DNA of 64,000 nucleotides from Epiperipatus broadwayi (lineage: Eukaryota > Onychophora > Udeonychophora > Euonychophora > Peripatidae): the NCBI GenBank assembly GCA_028023455.1, contig JAQFVV010012396.1:11883296-11947295 (forward strand). Direction: 5' to 3'. The stretch's first letter is position 1. Each line of letters starts with the position of its first letter. Both the position numbers and the translations under genes were made by a program. The notes beneath the pieces are model-generated. The model was not told the DNA's origin. It saw nothing but the letters and a program-made list of their open reading frames with translations, and made no database searches. Shown in pieces: positions 48,543 through 59,402 of this stretch.

Positions 48543-49012
48543 TTGGATTATTTCCATTATCTAATATGAATATTATTTAAATATTCCAAATACATTCAAC
48601 TGTTAGTAATAGAACACAAGTTAGTGTATGCACAACATTTTGAGAGATATTATTCTCCCCTTTTCTTCAAGTGTTGCTGGCCTGATCAGTGACAGTACTA
48701 GCATGGAAACTGAACCTCGACCCCTAGATTCTTGAGTATTGAATTTTAAGATGTGGTGGTGGATATATAGGTGAATCGAAATGTACATTGGAAAAAAGAA
48801 CTAAAGAGCATTTGCTGTTGTTAAAAAGAGTTCAATCAAAATTGCAAAGTAGATAATCATGTTTCATGATTCGTTTTCTGACCATAATAATTCATGTATT
48901 TATGATTTTAACTTCAATTACAACAATGTTAAAATATTGCAAATTGAAAAAAATAACAACAAAAGAAAATAAAAGAAGCTATGCTAATATACAAATACAA
49001 ACACGACTTAAT
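48543..49012. mobile_element. Penelope-like fragment: inverted 3' tail joined to a plus-strand GIY-YIG remnant
   Basis: 48543-48755 is the family 3' tail in reverse orientation (ggattatttccattatctaa at its left). From about 48760 the plus strand reads YIGESKCTLEKRTKEHLLLL, then FDHNNSCIYDFNFNYNNVK and ILQIEKNNNKRK with stops, parallel to the 34.3-34.6 kb copy. So tail and nuclease face away from each other, like the inverted terminal pieces reported for Penelope elements. Confidence 0.6.
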
Positions 49013-49101
49013 TAACTGGCAGGCAGCAAATGTTAAGTGAATAAAATTTTTAAAATATATCTGATTACTATATTTATAAATATTCAATTATATAATTATG
49101 T

Positions 49102-49245
49102 ATATTGTTTTGAAGAAGTACAGACATCAAATTATAATATTATTACATGTATGTATATATAACACTAAAAATTATATTGTTTTGAAGAAGTACAGACATC
49201 AAATTATAATATTATTACATGTATGTATATATAACACTAAAAATA
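49102..49245. repeat. Perfect tandem duplication, 72-bp unit
   Basis: atattgttttgaagaagtac ... aacactaaaaatt occurs twice back to back without difference, just after the Penelope-like fragment. Recent, or an assembly stutter. Confidence 0.85.
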
Positions 49246-49252
49246 ATTAAAG

Positions 49253-49419
49253 ATTTGAACACAGATTTTTAAGCTCTCTTCAGCCATCCTCTTTACCCTA
49301 TATAACCAATATACATGACCACATTACATGTAAAAAAGATAAATAATCTCCAATAAATATATTTTATGTCAAACCAATACTCATAAGTTGGTTAATATTA
49401 TCATCTCCCACACATATAT
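49253..49419. repeat. Arm of the palindrome family, left part (interrupted)
   Basis: gatttgaacacag ... catctcccacacatatat matches the outer half of the left arm at 30031 and 52030. It continues at 51787-51965 on the other side of the 2.36-kb insertion. Confidence 0.7.
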
Positions 49420-51780
49420 TGTAACAGTCAAAACATGTCTATCTCGCTAACACACTGCAGAATTTAAACCCGGGACATAGAACTCAACACTAGGAGTGTT
49501 ACCTCCCAGAAATCCCCAAGTTCGAATCCAAAGTCCAAACTCCACAACGCCCTCTACTTAAATTGCACCCCGAATAAAAAAGAAAAGAAATAAATTTACA
49601 AATAATATTTTAATAATTAGATAATGGAAAATAGTTTAGCTATATAAATTGGATAGCTATATACAAAAACAAGATGGCTGATACCTCGTACTTGGGTTCG
49701 TTTAGATAACGTGTCTAAAATATAGTGACACGGAAGGCATATACGAGTCACGTAAAGTCTAACAGTTTGAATATTCTAAAATATTTATAATTAGAAACTT
49801 AAATGGAAATCGAGAGTCGCTCGCGAGGGGATTAACTAGATTATAAGATCGAGCTATACTGAACGGACTTAGAATTCTTTTAAATAATTAATAAGGGAAA
49901 TGTACGGTGGTGCCAGCGAATATATGCCGAGGAGGGGTGCAGTTTATGAGTATGCAACTTTATAAAATATGAAGAAAAGGTCGTGGCATTGGATAGGCAT
50001 TTTGCCTTTTATTTGGGACATCTCTAGCCCACTCACAACTCAAGCCTGGCCCACACCCAGGAGCTTTGTAACTGTGGGGACGTACGCGAAATAATTCCCA
50101 GGTGCCATTGTAGCACTGTACTGGGAACCGCGGAGTAAAATAAGGAGACGGATTTAAACGATGATGACCTTTTCCAAGAGTAGGATTCCAGCACCCATGC
50201 ATATTTACTAGCAACACAGTTTAATTTTAAAAGACTTAATAAAATAAAGGGCAATTTATTAAGGAACAGAAATAACTGGCTCTCAACTTTCATATTTTAA
50301 TGGTCAACAGACTCTCACAAACTTAAGATAAATAAATACTTATTAACAAAATGATTATACGCAAAATACTTTAAAACATATATAAGAGATGGGAGGGGGG
50401 AAATGCGTGTTTGCGGTTTATAAACTAAGATGGCAACCACGCATTATTTAACTTCCCTACATAATCGCATTTGCCTAAAGAAATTAAATATTTCATTATA
50501 ATACATTTAAATAAGACATTTACAAATATAATAGAAAATCAACCCAAGCACAAGTTCAGCATGCATTAATAAGAAAACACTTGAATAGATAGATACATTT
50601 AAAGAATATACAAAAATTATTAGCTATATAGCATGGAGGTTTCCGAGATATTGGGTTGATTTTAATTACCTTATTCTTTCAAATCTGTCCATGGGCATTT
50701 CCAAATTTGTAACAAAGTTCTTAAGTAATTATGAGTTTCCTTGGTTCATTTTTCCACAGCAGCAGTTAGTAGATTTCAGGAGCAGCATTTCTTTGGGCTG
50801 GATCAGTTGGGCTTGATGATACGGTGACAGGACATCGGATGGTGAATGACGGAAGGCCAAGGCACTGGACTCCCGAGGGAAAACAGCCTACTGCCCCGTT
50901 ACTCCGTCATTCTAAGGTTAAACGATTTTAAAACTTGTTTTAAACTAACCAACAAGCCGGTCAGTCCGATAACGCAAATAAAAGCTAATCTCAATCAGAA
51001 AATATGAATGTCAAAATTCAGAAAATAACTTTTGCTGTCACAATATCAGGCAGATTAACTAATAACTCTCTAATAATTTAATACAGTCAATCAGCCCTAT
51101 TTATACGCTCTCTCTGATTACCATCTAATCCTGCAGTGATAAAATCCGTTCGTTAGGTTATTAATACATTTGAAAACACGGACTGCATTTTCTAATTAAA
51201 ATCTGTTCGTAAACACTGTTTTAATCTTATCAAATCTACTAGTAAAACTGGCGCCAATATGGTTAAAATAAGCCACTATTGTTCTTTCTCTACCCTCACT
51301 GATTTAAAAGATGACACATTTTTGAAAACTAAATAACACTTTACATTTATAAAACTCTCTTTTTGAATTTAATTTCCAGAAATATTTATCAGTGATATTA
51401 TTTTATTAAAGGCAAATAATTATAGCGAAATAACATCACAAAATAAATCGATTCAAAACAACAACTTTTAAATAAAATATTTTCATAAATTTTAAATATT
51501 ATCGCAGTATGTGTGTAAATGAGAATATGTGACCTACTTTACTGTACAAGCATATACGTAATATATACTCGATGGTTTGAAAATAAAACCGTTTAAAAAC
51601 AATTTTAATTATTATAAAAACCCCGGCACCCCATTAGACATATAAATTTAGGCGGGATTTCAGTAAATATACCCAGTACACATACAATACGATAAAATTA
51701 GGGTTATAAAAAAGGCATGAGGGTAGGAAACAGGAAAGCAAGGTGAAACTAAGATTGGTAGGGCATATCTTACTGTTTCA
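49420..51780. mobile_element. 2.36-kb TG..CA insertion, probable solo LTR or LTR-like element
   Basis: Begins TGTAACAGTCAAAA and ends CTTACTGTTTCA, so the termini are TG..CA with an imperfect 9-bp inverted repeat (TGTAACAGT/TGAAACAGT). The flanks share ATATAT (49414-49419, 51781-51786). Removing it rejoins a copy of the palindrome-family arm (compare the uninterrupted arm at 52190-52250), which proves it is an insertion. It is clearly GC-richer than its surroundings. No integrase or RT frame is seen, so a long solo LTR is favoured; a non-autonomous TIR element is the alternative. Confidence 0.6.
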
Positions 51781-51786
51781 ATATAT

Positions 51787-51965
51787 AATCAATGCTTGGT
51801 TTATATTAAGATTGCAAATCTACAAAATTTAATGGATAGGTTTCAATTCTCTCCACTCTCCAACTCACAGCCATCCATTTCATTGAAAATCTGATGATGG
51901 AATGCTCAAAGCCTTTGATGATGTCAATATTATAGTCATACCCATGTTGACCTTAAAGCAATGGG
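51787..51965. repeat. Arm of the palindrome family, right part (interrupted)
   Basis: aatcaatgcttggtttata ... tgctcaaagcctttgatgat continues the arm begun at 49253-49419 and ends in spacer-like sequence (catacccatgttgacctt). Confidence 0.7.
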
Positions 51966-52010
51966 CAGAATACAGGCTAAATATGTAGTATTTAAATACA
52001 TGTATATTTT

Positions 52011-52799
52011 CTATACCGAATGTAACATAATTAGAAGTGACTTAAACTCAGACTTTCAAGCTCCCTACAACTATCCATTTCATTTTATGCAACTGATACA
52101 CATGATCACATACATGTGAAAAAAAACAAATGATCACCAATACATATTTCATGCTGAACAAGCACTCATTAGTTGGTTCAGACCACTATCTTCCACACAC
52201 ACACACATATATATGCAATCAGTACTCAGTTTATATTAAGATAGCAAATCTTCAAACTTTAATGGACAAGCTTCAATCTTCTCCAACCTCCAACTCTTCA
52301 ATCATCCATACCATTGAAAATCCTATGGTGGAGCACTCAAAGCCCTTGCTGATGCCAATATTATCCCCTCTTCTGTATATTTAAATGGACATATTGAGGT
52401 CCTATATTTGAGGAATCAGAGTGACATAAAGTCAACATGGATATGACAATAATATTGGCATCAACAAGGGCTTTGAGTGTTCCATCCTCAGATTTTCAAT
52501 GATATGGATGACTGAAGAGTTGGAGAGTGGAGAAGATTGAAGCCTGTCCATTAAAATTTGAAGATTTACTACCTTAATATAAACTGAGCACTGATTATAT
52601 ATATGTGTGTGCGTGGGAAATGATGATCTGGACCAAATGATGAATGGTCGATCAACATGAAATATGCATATTGGAGATCATTTATCTTTTTCATATGTAT
52701 GTGACCATGTGTATCGGTTATATAAGATGAAGTAGATAATTGTAGAAAGCTTGAAAGTCTGAGTTCAAATCCATTCTAATTATATAAAGTTCAGTATAG
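52011..52799. repeat. 790-bp palindromic foldback element, same family
   Basis: The left end ctataccgaa pairs with the right end ttcagtatag. The arms are about 350 bp, with the central pair gcccttgctgatgccaatat and its inverse. The spacer at about 52366-52448 matches sequence next to the half-arm copy at 51.94 kb. The outer words tgagttcaaatcc (right) and the inverse (left) again look like a B box. Confidence 0.85.
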
Positions 52800-52804
52800 T
52801 CAAT

Positions 52805-55090
52805 TGTACCGGTCAGCCATCTAATATGAGCTGGAACTCACAAAATGTACTTCAAACCCAGTCCAGCCCAAGAATTAGGTCAGGGAACAACCTGGATTCA
52901 AACCCATTCCCCAAGCCCCAGATCAAACACTTAATGAATAACATATAATGATGGCACATGAGAATTTATTCTTACGTCTGGACCACTAGCAGAGCGGAGA
53001 GACAATGAGACATCTATTAACTATGACTTAACTAAAATATGCATATGCATGGCTATATGTGTGGAAGTGGAGAAAAAGGAATTCAAACTACTCAAACAAG
53101 TTAAGCAACAAAAAAATTAGTTTAATACAATGACAAATTATTTATGTACATTTATGAATTAACTGCATACATTAGTATGTGCGTGAATGAACAAGCGGTC
53201 TACCAAACAGTAGATAATTACATATCACGCTATTATTTCTCATATGCTCTTTTATTAATTAAATGACATATACTATACATAAACACACATCTTTGGTGGG
53301 TCCAATATTAAGATGCCAATCAATTATTAGAAAGAATTTACATAAAATTGCTATTAATGCTTTTATATATGGTTCTCAAACACGGTGACTAACATATTAT
53401 TTCAGGGAGTGTACCGAGATTCATTACAGATATAGCATAAACTATTTTCACACCATTACGGTCGTGAAAATAAATAAAACACATTTGAAAATTACATTTA
53501 GTTACATGACAAAATATTTATTGAAAATTCTTTTAACAATAGTAAGAAGAATGCTTTATTTTCCTCAAGGCAGATAGATACTCTTAAATACAGAAATAAA
53601 TTACAATGGTGGAATTGTATAAGAAGACTGAAATAACATTTTAATTAACAAAACTAGTAATAGTTGGCATATATATATATATTGAACAAAGCGCAATTTT
53701 AATATTACAGCACTAAAATTGGGGCATGAAGCAAAAGAGATAATAAACGGGGAAGTGGCAGTACTGACATTGGCGCAAAGAAATAACAGGAAAAGGTCAT
53801 GCTTCTGGATGAAAAACGAAATCTAAGACCCCCTTCTTGGGCAGTGCTTAAAGAAAAGTGGATAGGCATGCCGTGAACGTCACCGACTGCAGAGGCCTTT
53901 TTATACTAAATAAGTGGAAATGCATGGCGTGTGCCAGACATACTGGAATTACTGCCAGAGGCCCTTTGTATATGAAATAAGTGGACATGAGAAGAAATCT
54001 ATGGGTTCGATCCTGCCGCAACCCCAGATTGGATACACGTAATATATATATATTCACAGAGGAATCAAATGTCAGTAACGCAGAACTGATAAGTTTTACT
54101 GCTTTAAAAATAAATGACCCCTTTGTTTTAATGCTATAATTTAGACAAATAATACACTATGCCTATATAATATATGTATAGAAAAGATTTCATTTTAAAA
54201 ATATACAATAAAATTTGATCCCCACCCTTTTCTGCTATTAAAATAATTCAATCCCACTATGGATTTTGATAATAACTAAAATATTTAAGTACTGTATTTG
54301 AAATTTTAAGAGTATGGAAAAATAAAAGAAAACTAGTAGTTATAGAAAACAAATAATAGGTCACCTTTTCAGAATTGAATAATATCATTAATAAAATAAA
54401 TAAAGTTTTAGAACGTTAATTAGCCTGTTCTGGATTCATCCCGGGTAGAATCCAGAGTTAAACAAACAAATTTTTATACTAAAACATCAAATGTTGACTC
54501 GATAAAAACAATCTGGCGAGTGTATTAATTAATAATATATTATATTTTAAGGGGACATTAGTAACTTTAATTCATGGAGATTTTTTAATTAAAAAGAAAG
54601 ATTTTGAGAAATTCAGCTCATCAGATTGCTTGAGATTGGAATATTAATAATAAAAGCATACATGTAAAATCAAGTAATAACTACATATAAATAAATGACT
54701 GCACCAAAGTTAAAGAAAATTAGAGCATACGAGTGAAAATTAGATTCATAGAAATTACTTAAGAGCAAATTACATTTTACATAAAATTAAATCAGTTATG
54801 AAAGAAATCTTGATGAGATTAGTTTGGCTAGATTTACTTTTAGGTGGCAGCTTGAAAATTTACCTTGCACCATTTTAAGAGTCCATATTAAAAAGTCCAG
54901 CTCATGCATGGCAATTCTTATGTGACAGCAAGCTTCCATTTAGCATTCCAGAGTTCTTCTTTAGGCTTTCCTTCGTTTCAGGGCAACAGGAGATTACGGC
55001 AGTGGAAGATGACCCCAGCAAGGGTCGGGAAGGTGATGGGCTTTCTATTCAATCATTTTTAAATTTTAAACCAGCGTGGCTTATCTTGAC
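52805..55090. other. GC-richer block, possibly a second LTR-like insertion
   Basis: Starts tgtaccggtcagcc directly after the palindrome, similar in style to tgtaacagtcaa at 49420. It contains GC-rich words at 52840-52920, 53700-54030 and 54955-55040. No clear right end or coding domain. The minus frame 53848-54057 is not supported as a gene. Confidence 0.35.
53885..53995. repeat. Short tandem duplication, unit about 64 bp
   Basis: ctgcagaggcctttttata...aaataagtggaaatg and ctgccagaggccctttgtat...aaataagtggacatg. Confidence 0.65.
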
Positions 55091-56309
55091 AACACAGTTT
55101 AATAATGTTATAATGTAAGTATTTATTAAATATTTCATGCTAAATAATGAAATATCTAATAACTTCCATTTAAATTAATATAATTAATAACAATTATAAC
55201 AATTTGAAATATAAAAAAAATTAGTGATCAAAAAAAATTATTACATATGAGATTAATGAATAAAAAAGAACATTTTCAACTAGGGAAATTTTACAGTGTG
55301 AATTCTATTATTACTTCTCAGATTTTCATACAATTTTTAACATTTGCAGATAAGTTCAAATTTTGGATAGATCAAGGTGGATTGAATATTCTTAATTGTT
55401 CAAATCTGATAAATCATTTTAATCTCAATGAATTTCTTCTCTTTCTTTGTGGTTTCTTCTTCAGATAATAGTAATAATTTTATTACATCTTTATATTTAC
55501 TTTTTAGCCATTAGTTCCTTAATATTTGCTTGGTCTTTGATGTAAGATAGGCAGATGAGTTCAAAACAATAAGATGCACTTCATAAGGTCAGAAAGATTA
55601 CATTTTACATGGATTGATTACAATTGTTACACCCTAAAAATTTAGCCATTCATCTGAAAGGCTAACCAATGTATCAAAGTATTTCCATATTGTGCTAATA
55701 TAATATTAACTATCCTTGTGTAGATTACCAGGACCTTCTACTTGACAGCTGCTATCTTGTAAATTGTTATATAAAACTTTTGGCTGTTGAATTTTCTTCA
55801 ATTGCACAACCTACATGGACTTGGATATATAAGTCTAAAGTACTGGAATGACGATGATTTCCAATGACTTTGAATCTAATTTAAATAGTTTTTCATTTAA
55901 TGATGCCAATAAAACCAAGAACTAAAGCCATAATTATATCATTTCTTGCCTCAGCACTAATCCAATAATTATAACTGTATTAATTAAAAGCACTTAAAAT
56001 TCTTTATTACATTCTAAAAACAATTTATTAATAATTTTAATCCATTTTTAAATTTAAAAAAGCAAGACTATAAGAATGTAGTTTAAATTAAAAATTTAAC
56101 CTTTTTTTTTTTAATTTTAAAACTTGTACATTCTTAATAAATTAATTTATGCTCTTATAAAATAAAATTCCAGCAAAAACTAGAGCATACTCTGTACTAA
56201 TATTAATAATGATTTTATAATTCATTAATAAATGACAATAATTAATTCTATACAAATCTTTCTTTTTTTATTCTATCAAATTTTATTATTAAAAGTCCAC
56301 ATTTTCGTA
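55091..56309. other. ACTR5 intron, nothing recognised
   Basis: A plus frame of 73 codons (55247-55468) has no recognised domain and no splice support. Confidence 0.5.
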
Positions 56310-56318
56310 GCTTTTGAA

Positions 56319-56350
<32 letters not shown>

Positions 56351-56870
56351 TCACCCACTCCCAATTTTTTTTTTATTTTTTAAAAAAAATGGTATTAATT
56401 TAAAAAAAAAAAAAAAAAAAATTTAAGTAAAAGAAAAAACATTACAACAAAGAAATATACATATAAAGAAGAAATGTGTGAAATTTTGTGTAAAAATTTA
56501 TGAAGAAAGGAAGGAAAAATATAACACATTTTAAAATAAAACAAAAATACAAAAAAAAGAAAGGAAACAAATGATGAAGTGAGGAGAGAAAAAAAAAAAA
56601 AAAGGTAATAATAAAAAAGGTGGTTTATTGGTTATTATGTTGGGTTGGGAAAAGGGGGGTAGAAAAAAAAAACCCATAGAGAGAAAAAAGAAGATGATGA
56701 GAAAGTGGGAGGGAGGAGGAGGGGGAAGAAGAGGGGAAAATTTTGGGGGGGTAATGGGAAGGTAAGGTGGGTAACAGGTTTCTCTGGACAGAGTGATAGA
56801 GAGATTCCTGACTCCGATAAATGAAAAGCCATAGTGCATCACATCGCACCATATTTGGGGGGGGGGGGTT
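56310..56870. other. Low-complexity block of suspect quality
   Basis: Long T and A runs (56318-56345, 56401-56420) give way to about 400 bases made almost only of A and G, with GGGG clusters and G12 at 56857-56868. Open frames here (56232-56426 and minus frames 56531-56876) are translations of homopurine sequence (P, S, F rich) and are not genes. Confidence 0.7.
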
Positions 56871-57255
56871 GAACACTTTATATTTGAATTTTCAACTAGC
56901 TATATGTACTGGGATATTTTCTTATGTAATATACTGTATTATTTATACATTTTGTTGTGAGATCATTTTAGAACCATAACAATATTCACATTTGAATACT
57001 TTGTGTAGGACTAATAAATGATACATTGAATGAATATAAATTTTCTAGCCAACAGAAAAATATTATGTAGTTAGTTGTGAATTAATTTATTTATTTGATA
57101 AATCTAAATTTTCAAATTAATTTGTTAATCACAAATTATAAAAACTAATGTGTATGTATTTGTTCGCAAACTAAAATTATAAACATAATCGATATATGAA
57201 TATTTTCATGCATTACATATCATACATTCACTTAAAAATAAACATTATTACTTAC

Positions 57256-57332
57256 TATACATTTGTAAACATTCCAATCATCATCATTCTGCCCAAATGT
57301 GTCTTCTTTCTTGTTACCTAGGAGCAGTTTGG
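57256..57332 (-). CDS. ACTR5: ACTR5 exon with DTFG..DDDW motif
   Basis: 77 nt between the acceptor ...tcacttttag and the donor gtaagt. After two bases finishing an Ala codon it encodes 25 residues including KKEDTFGQNDDDWNVYK. The acidic DTFG-x(2)-D-D-W-x-VY block is a hallmark of the ARP5 insert in vertebrates, as I recall it. It ends in phase 0. The next exon to the left that continues the frame is 44868-44774, across an intron of about 12.4 kb. Confidence 0.9.
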
Positions 57333-59287
57333 CTAAAAGTGAACAAATTCTATGCATATAGATCTAAAATATAACCATCACCGCATTATGCCGACCACAG
57401 ACACAAAAATTAAAAAAGAGACTCCGAAACAAATCTACACTTTGAAATCCTGAAGAAATTTGCAATAAAGCACTACGAAGATAATAAAATTATTGCCATG
57501 CAAATTAAAAGATTAAAATCAAATGAGAAAAAATACTCAATAATTCTAAAAAAACAAATCTAAATTCGGTAAAGAAATTACAAAAAAGAATGGTTAAAGA
57601 AAGCATAAAATTACTCAGTGAACAAAGAAAAGCAGCATGAACACAGGCTTCTTTTTTTTTTTTATTAATTATGAGACTAATGCAAGTAAAACATGTAGGA
57701 AATGAATAAAATAAAACTTAATGCAAATTGCATGCTATTAAAAAATATATATTATTCTACAAATACAATGTATAGCATTTTAAATTAAATTATAAACGAT
57801 TTTCTCCATAAAATGTTAAATAAAACAGAGTAAGAGTTTGCATAAACAATTAATACAAATTAAAAACAAGACTGAAAGATATGCTGCAATATTTTAATAT
57901 ATAAGATCTAGTGGATAATTTTGATAGAAAAAAAATTTCTATAGAGAAGTTTTTCTTATTAAAAAATATTGCAAATTTTCATGAATTAAAAAACCTAAAC
58001 AATGCATGCAATTTTATAATTTTAATATTATTTTAAAAATATATTTTTTAAACAACAAATGTTGACCACAGAAATCAAAATTATAAAATTTTAAAAATTG
58101 TATATGTGCAAAACATGGAAAGCAAAACATTTTCATTAGTTGGTAAAATAACGTTTTCACATTAATGTAAATGTTTATATATATATCAAAAATAGCTTAA
58201 AATCAATTTTCAACTACATAAATATATTTATACATAGAAAATTTTTGCAATAAATTTGCATATTAACTATGATCACTAAACATCACATGATCACCACATT
58301 AAATATGCATATCATTAATTAAATATCCATGTTATTAGTAAAATATATTTTAATTATTTTAAAAAAAAAAAAAATCTAACAATAAATGCGCAATAATTTA
58401 AGCCTGCACCATGCAATCGAAAAACATATCTATAAAATTAGTTCTTTTGTTAATAAAAAAAAAAAATGTGTCAAATGCAGATCTGTCAGCCTATTACATG
58501 AATAAAAGTTTGTTTATATTTGAATTCTTATGAATAAATAGTTGTTGAGATCAGATGTAATATTAAGATAGGTGAATAGATAAGCACAGACAAAAAAAGA
58601 GAGAGAGAACTATTTGATTAAAAATGATGAGAGAGGGAGAAAGATAATACTTAATCCTATATGGAATAGAGAAATAACAATTTAAAAAAAAAACTGTTTG
58701 GAATCATTAGATATGATATAAGAATTAACATATTAAAAAAATATATTGAAAAATTAAATTAAATATGTACAACTATTTCCTTAAATAAAATATTAAATAA
58801 GTTAAACTCAAGTACTGAAAATATAATAATGAAAAAATAAAAAATTGGACTGGATAAATAAATGTAAATGATAAATAAGTTTAAAAGACTGTAACAAGTA
58901 TAAAAAAAAAAAAAAAATAGTTTGAAAATAAATAAAAAACCGGTATAAAAAAATGAAGAAAGTGAATTTTCAGAAAAATACAGAGCTTTTTTTCAAAAAG
59001 AGAACATGTGAATATGAGGAATAGCAAAATCTTAAAATTAAATCCAGATCAAACAACAGTACATAAAACTGAATGAATTTTCACAAGAGGAATCTTGTTT
59101 CACACTGAAACAAAAAAATATAGTATATTTTCAATAACAATATAATTTTTCAATGATTCTCAGAAAAAGTATATATATACACACTTTAAAAAAGATTAAA
59201 TTATGTAGGGATCCATTAAAAAAAAATCAAAATGCATAAAATATAATTAAAATATTTTGAATTAATTTTAAAACTCTATTATATTAC
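57333..59287. other. ACTR5 intron between two exons
   Basis: Very AT-rich with many homopolymers; 56871-57255 is similar. Confidence 0.5.
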
Positions 59288-59402
59288 CATCCGATTCTGC
59301 CAACTGAGTAATTAATTTCATTCTTTGTTGAGAAGCAAATGTTCTTCGCTTTGCCATATCAGCTTTATGTTGCAAGCGTTGAGCTCGGGTGTCTAAAATT
59401 GC
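59288..59402 (-). CDS. ACTR5: ACTR5 exon, basic coiled-coil insert region
   Basis: 115 nt. The acceptor is ...ttaaattag and the donor is gtaata. It reads 38 codons plus one base, starting AILDTRAQRL and ending ITQLAESD. The segment is rich in Arg, Lys, Gln and Ala (MAKRRTFASQQRMK), like the long helical, charged insertion that separates the two actin-fold halves in ARP5. The single trailing G joins CC of the next exon to make an Ala codon. This is the most 5' exon recognisable in the window; nothing convincing for the preceding exon was found between 59403 and 64000. The frame is fixed by the next exon. Function of this part: INO80-complex contact by the ARP5 insertion is family knowledge, not seen here. 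Confidence 0.85.

Larger units (their letters stand above)
11540..59402 (-). other. ACTR5: ACTR5 (actin-related protein 5) gene, 3' half, seven coding exons
   Basis: Seven minus-strand segments flanked by AG acceptors and GT donors translate, in order, into the C-terminal part of actin-related protein 5. This is a nuclear actin-like subunit of the INO80 chromatin-remodelling complex, working with IES6 (family knowledge). Split codons at the four non-phase-0 junctions all resolve in frame (Ala, Arg, Arg, Arg), which is strong evidence for one transcript. The exons give about 259 residues plus a stop; the human protein is about 600, so the N-terminal half lies to the right of the window. Introns range from about 2 kb to over 12 kb and are filled with transposons. 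Identification rests on recalled similarity to vertebrate ACTR5, not on a search. Confidence 0.93.

Noticed and set aside
49490-49560. aagttcgaatcc as evidence of a SINE
   Set aside because: It sits near the left end of a bounded 2.36-kb insertion and has no A box at the right distance.
49960-50293. Minus-strand frames of 85-86 codons in the TG..CA insertion
   Set aside because: Open because of higher GC; they overlap each other in different frames, with no recognisable domain or conserved context.
54003-54025. gggttcgatcctgcc as a tRNA T-arm
   Set aside because: No matching acceptor stem, D-arm or anticodon arm within 80 bases; only a B-box-like word.
54985-55035. Possible small plus-strand exon (cgtttcag acceptor, ggtgatgg donor)
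   Set aside because: Only about 50 nt in a GC-rich block like the LTR-type insertion nearby; no neighbouring exon to join in phase.
56232-56876. Proline/phenylalanine-rich frames
   Set aside because: Translations of homopolymers and a purine-only block of doubtful quality.
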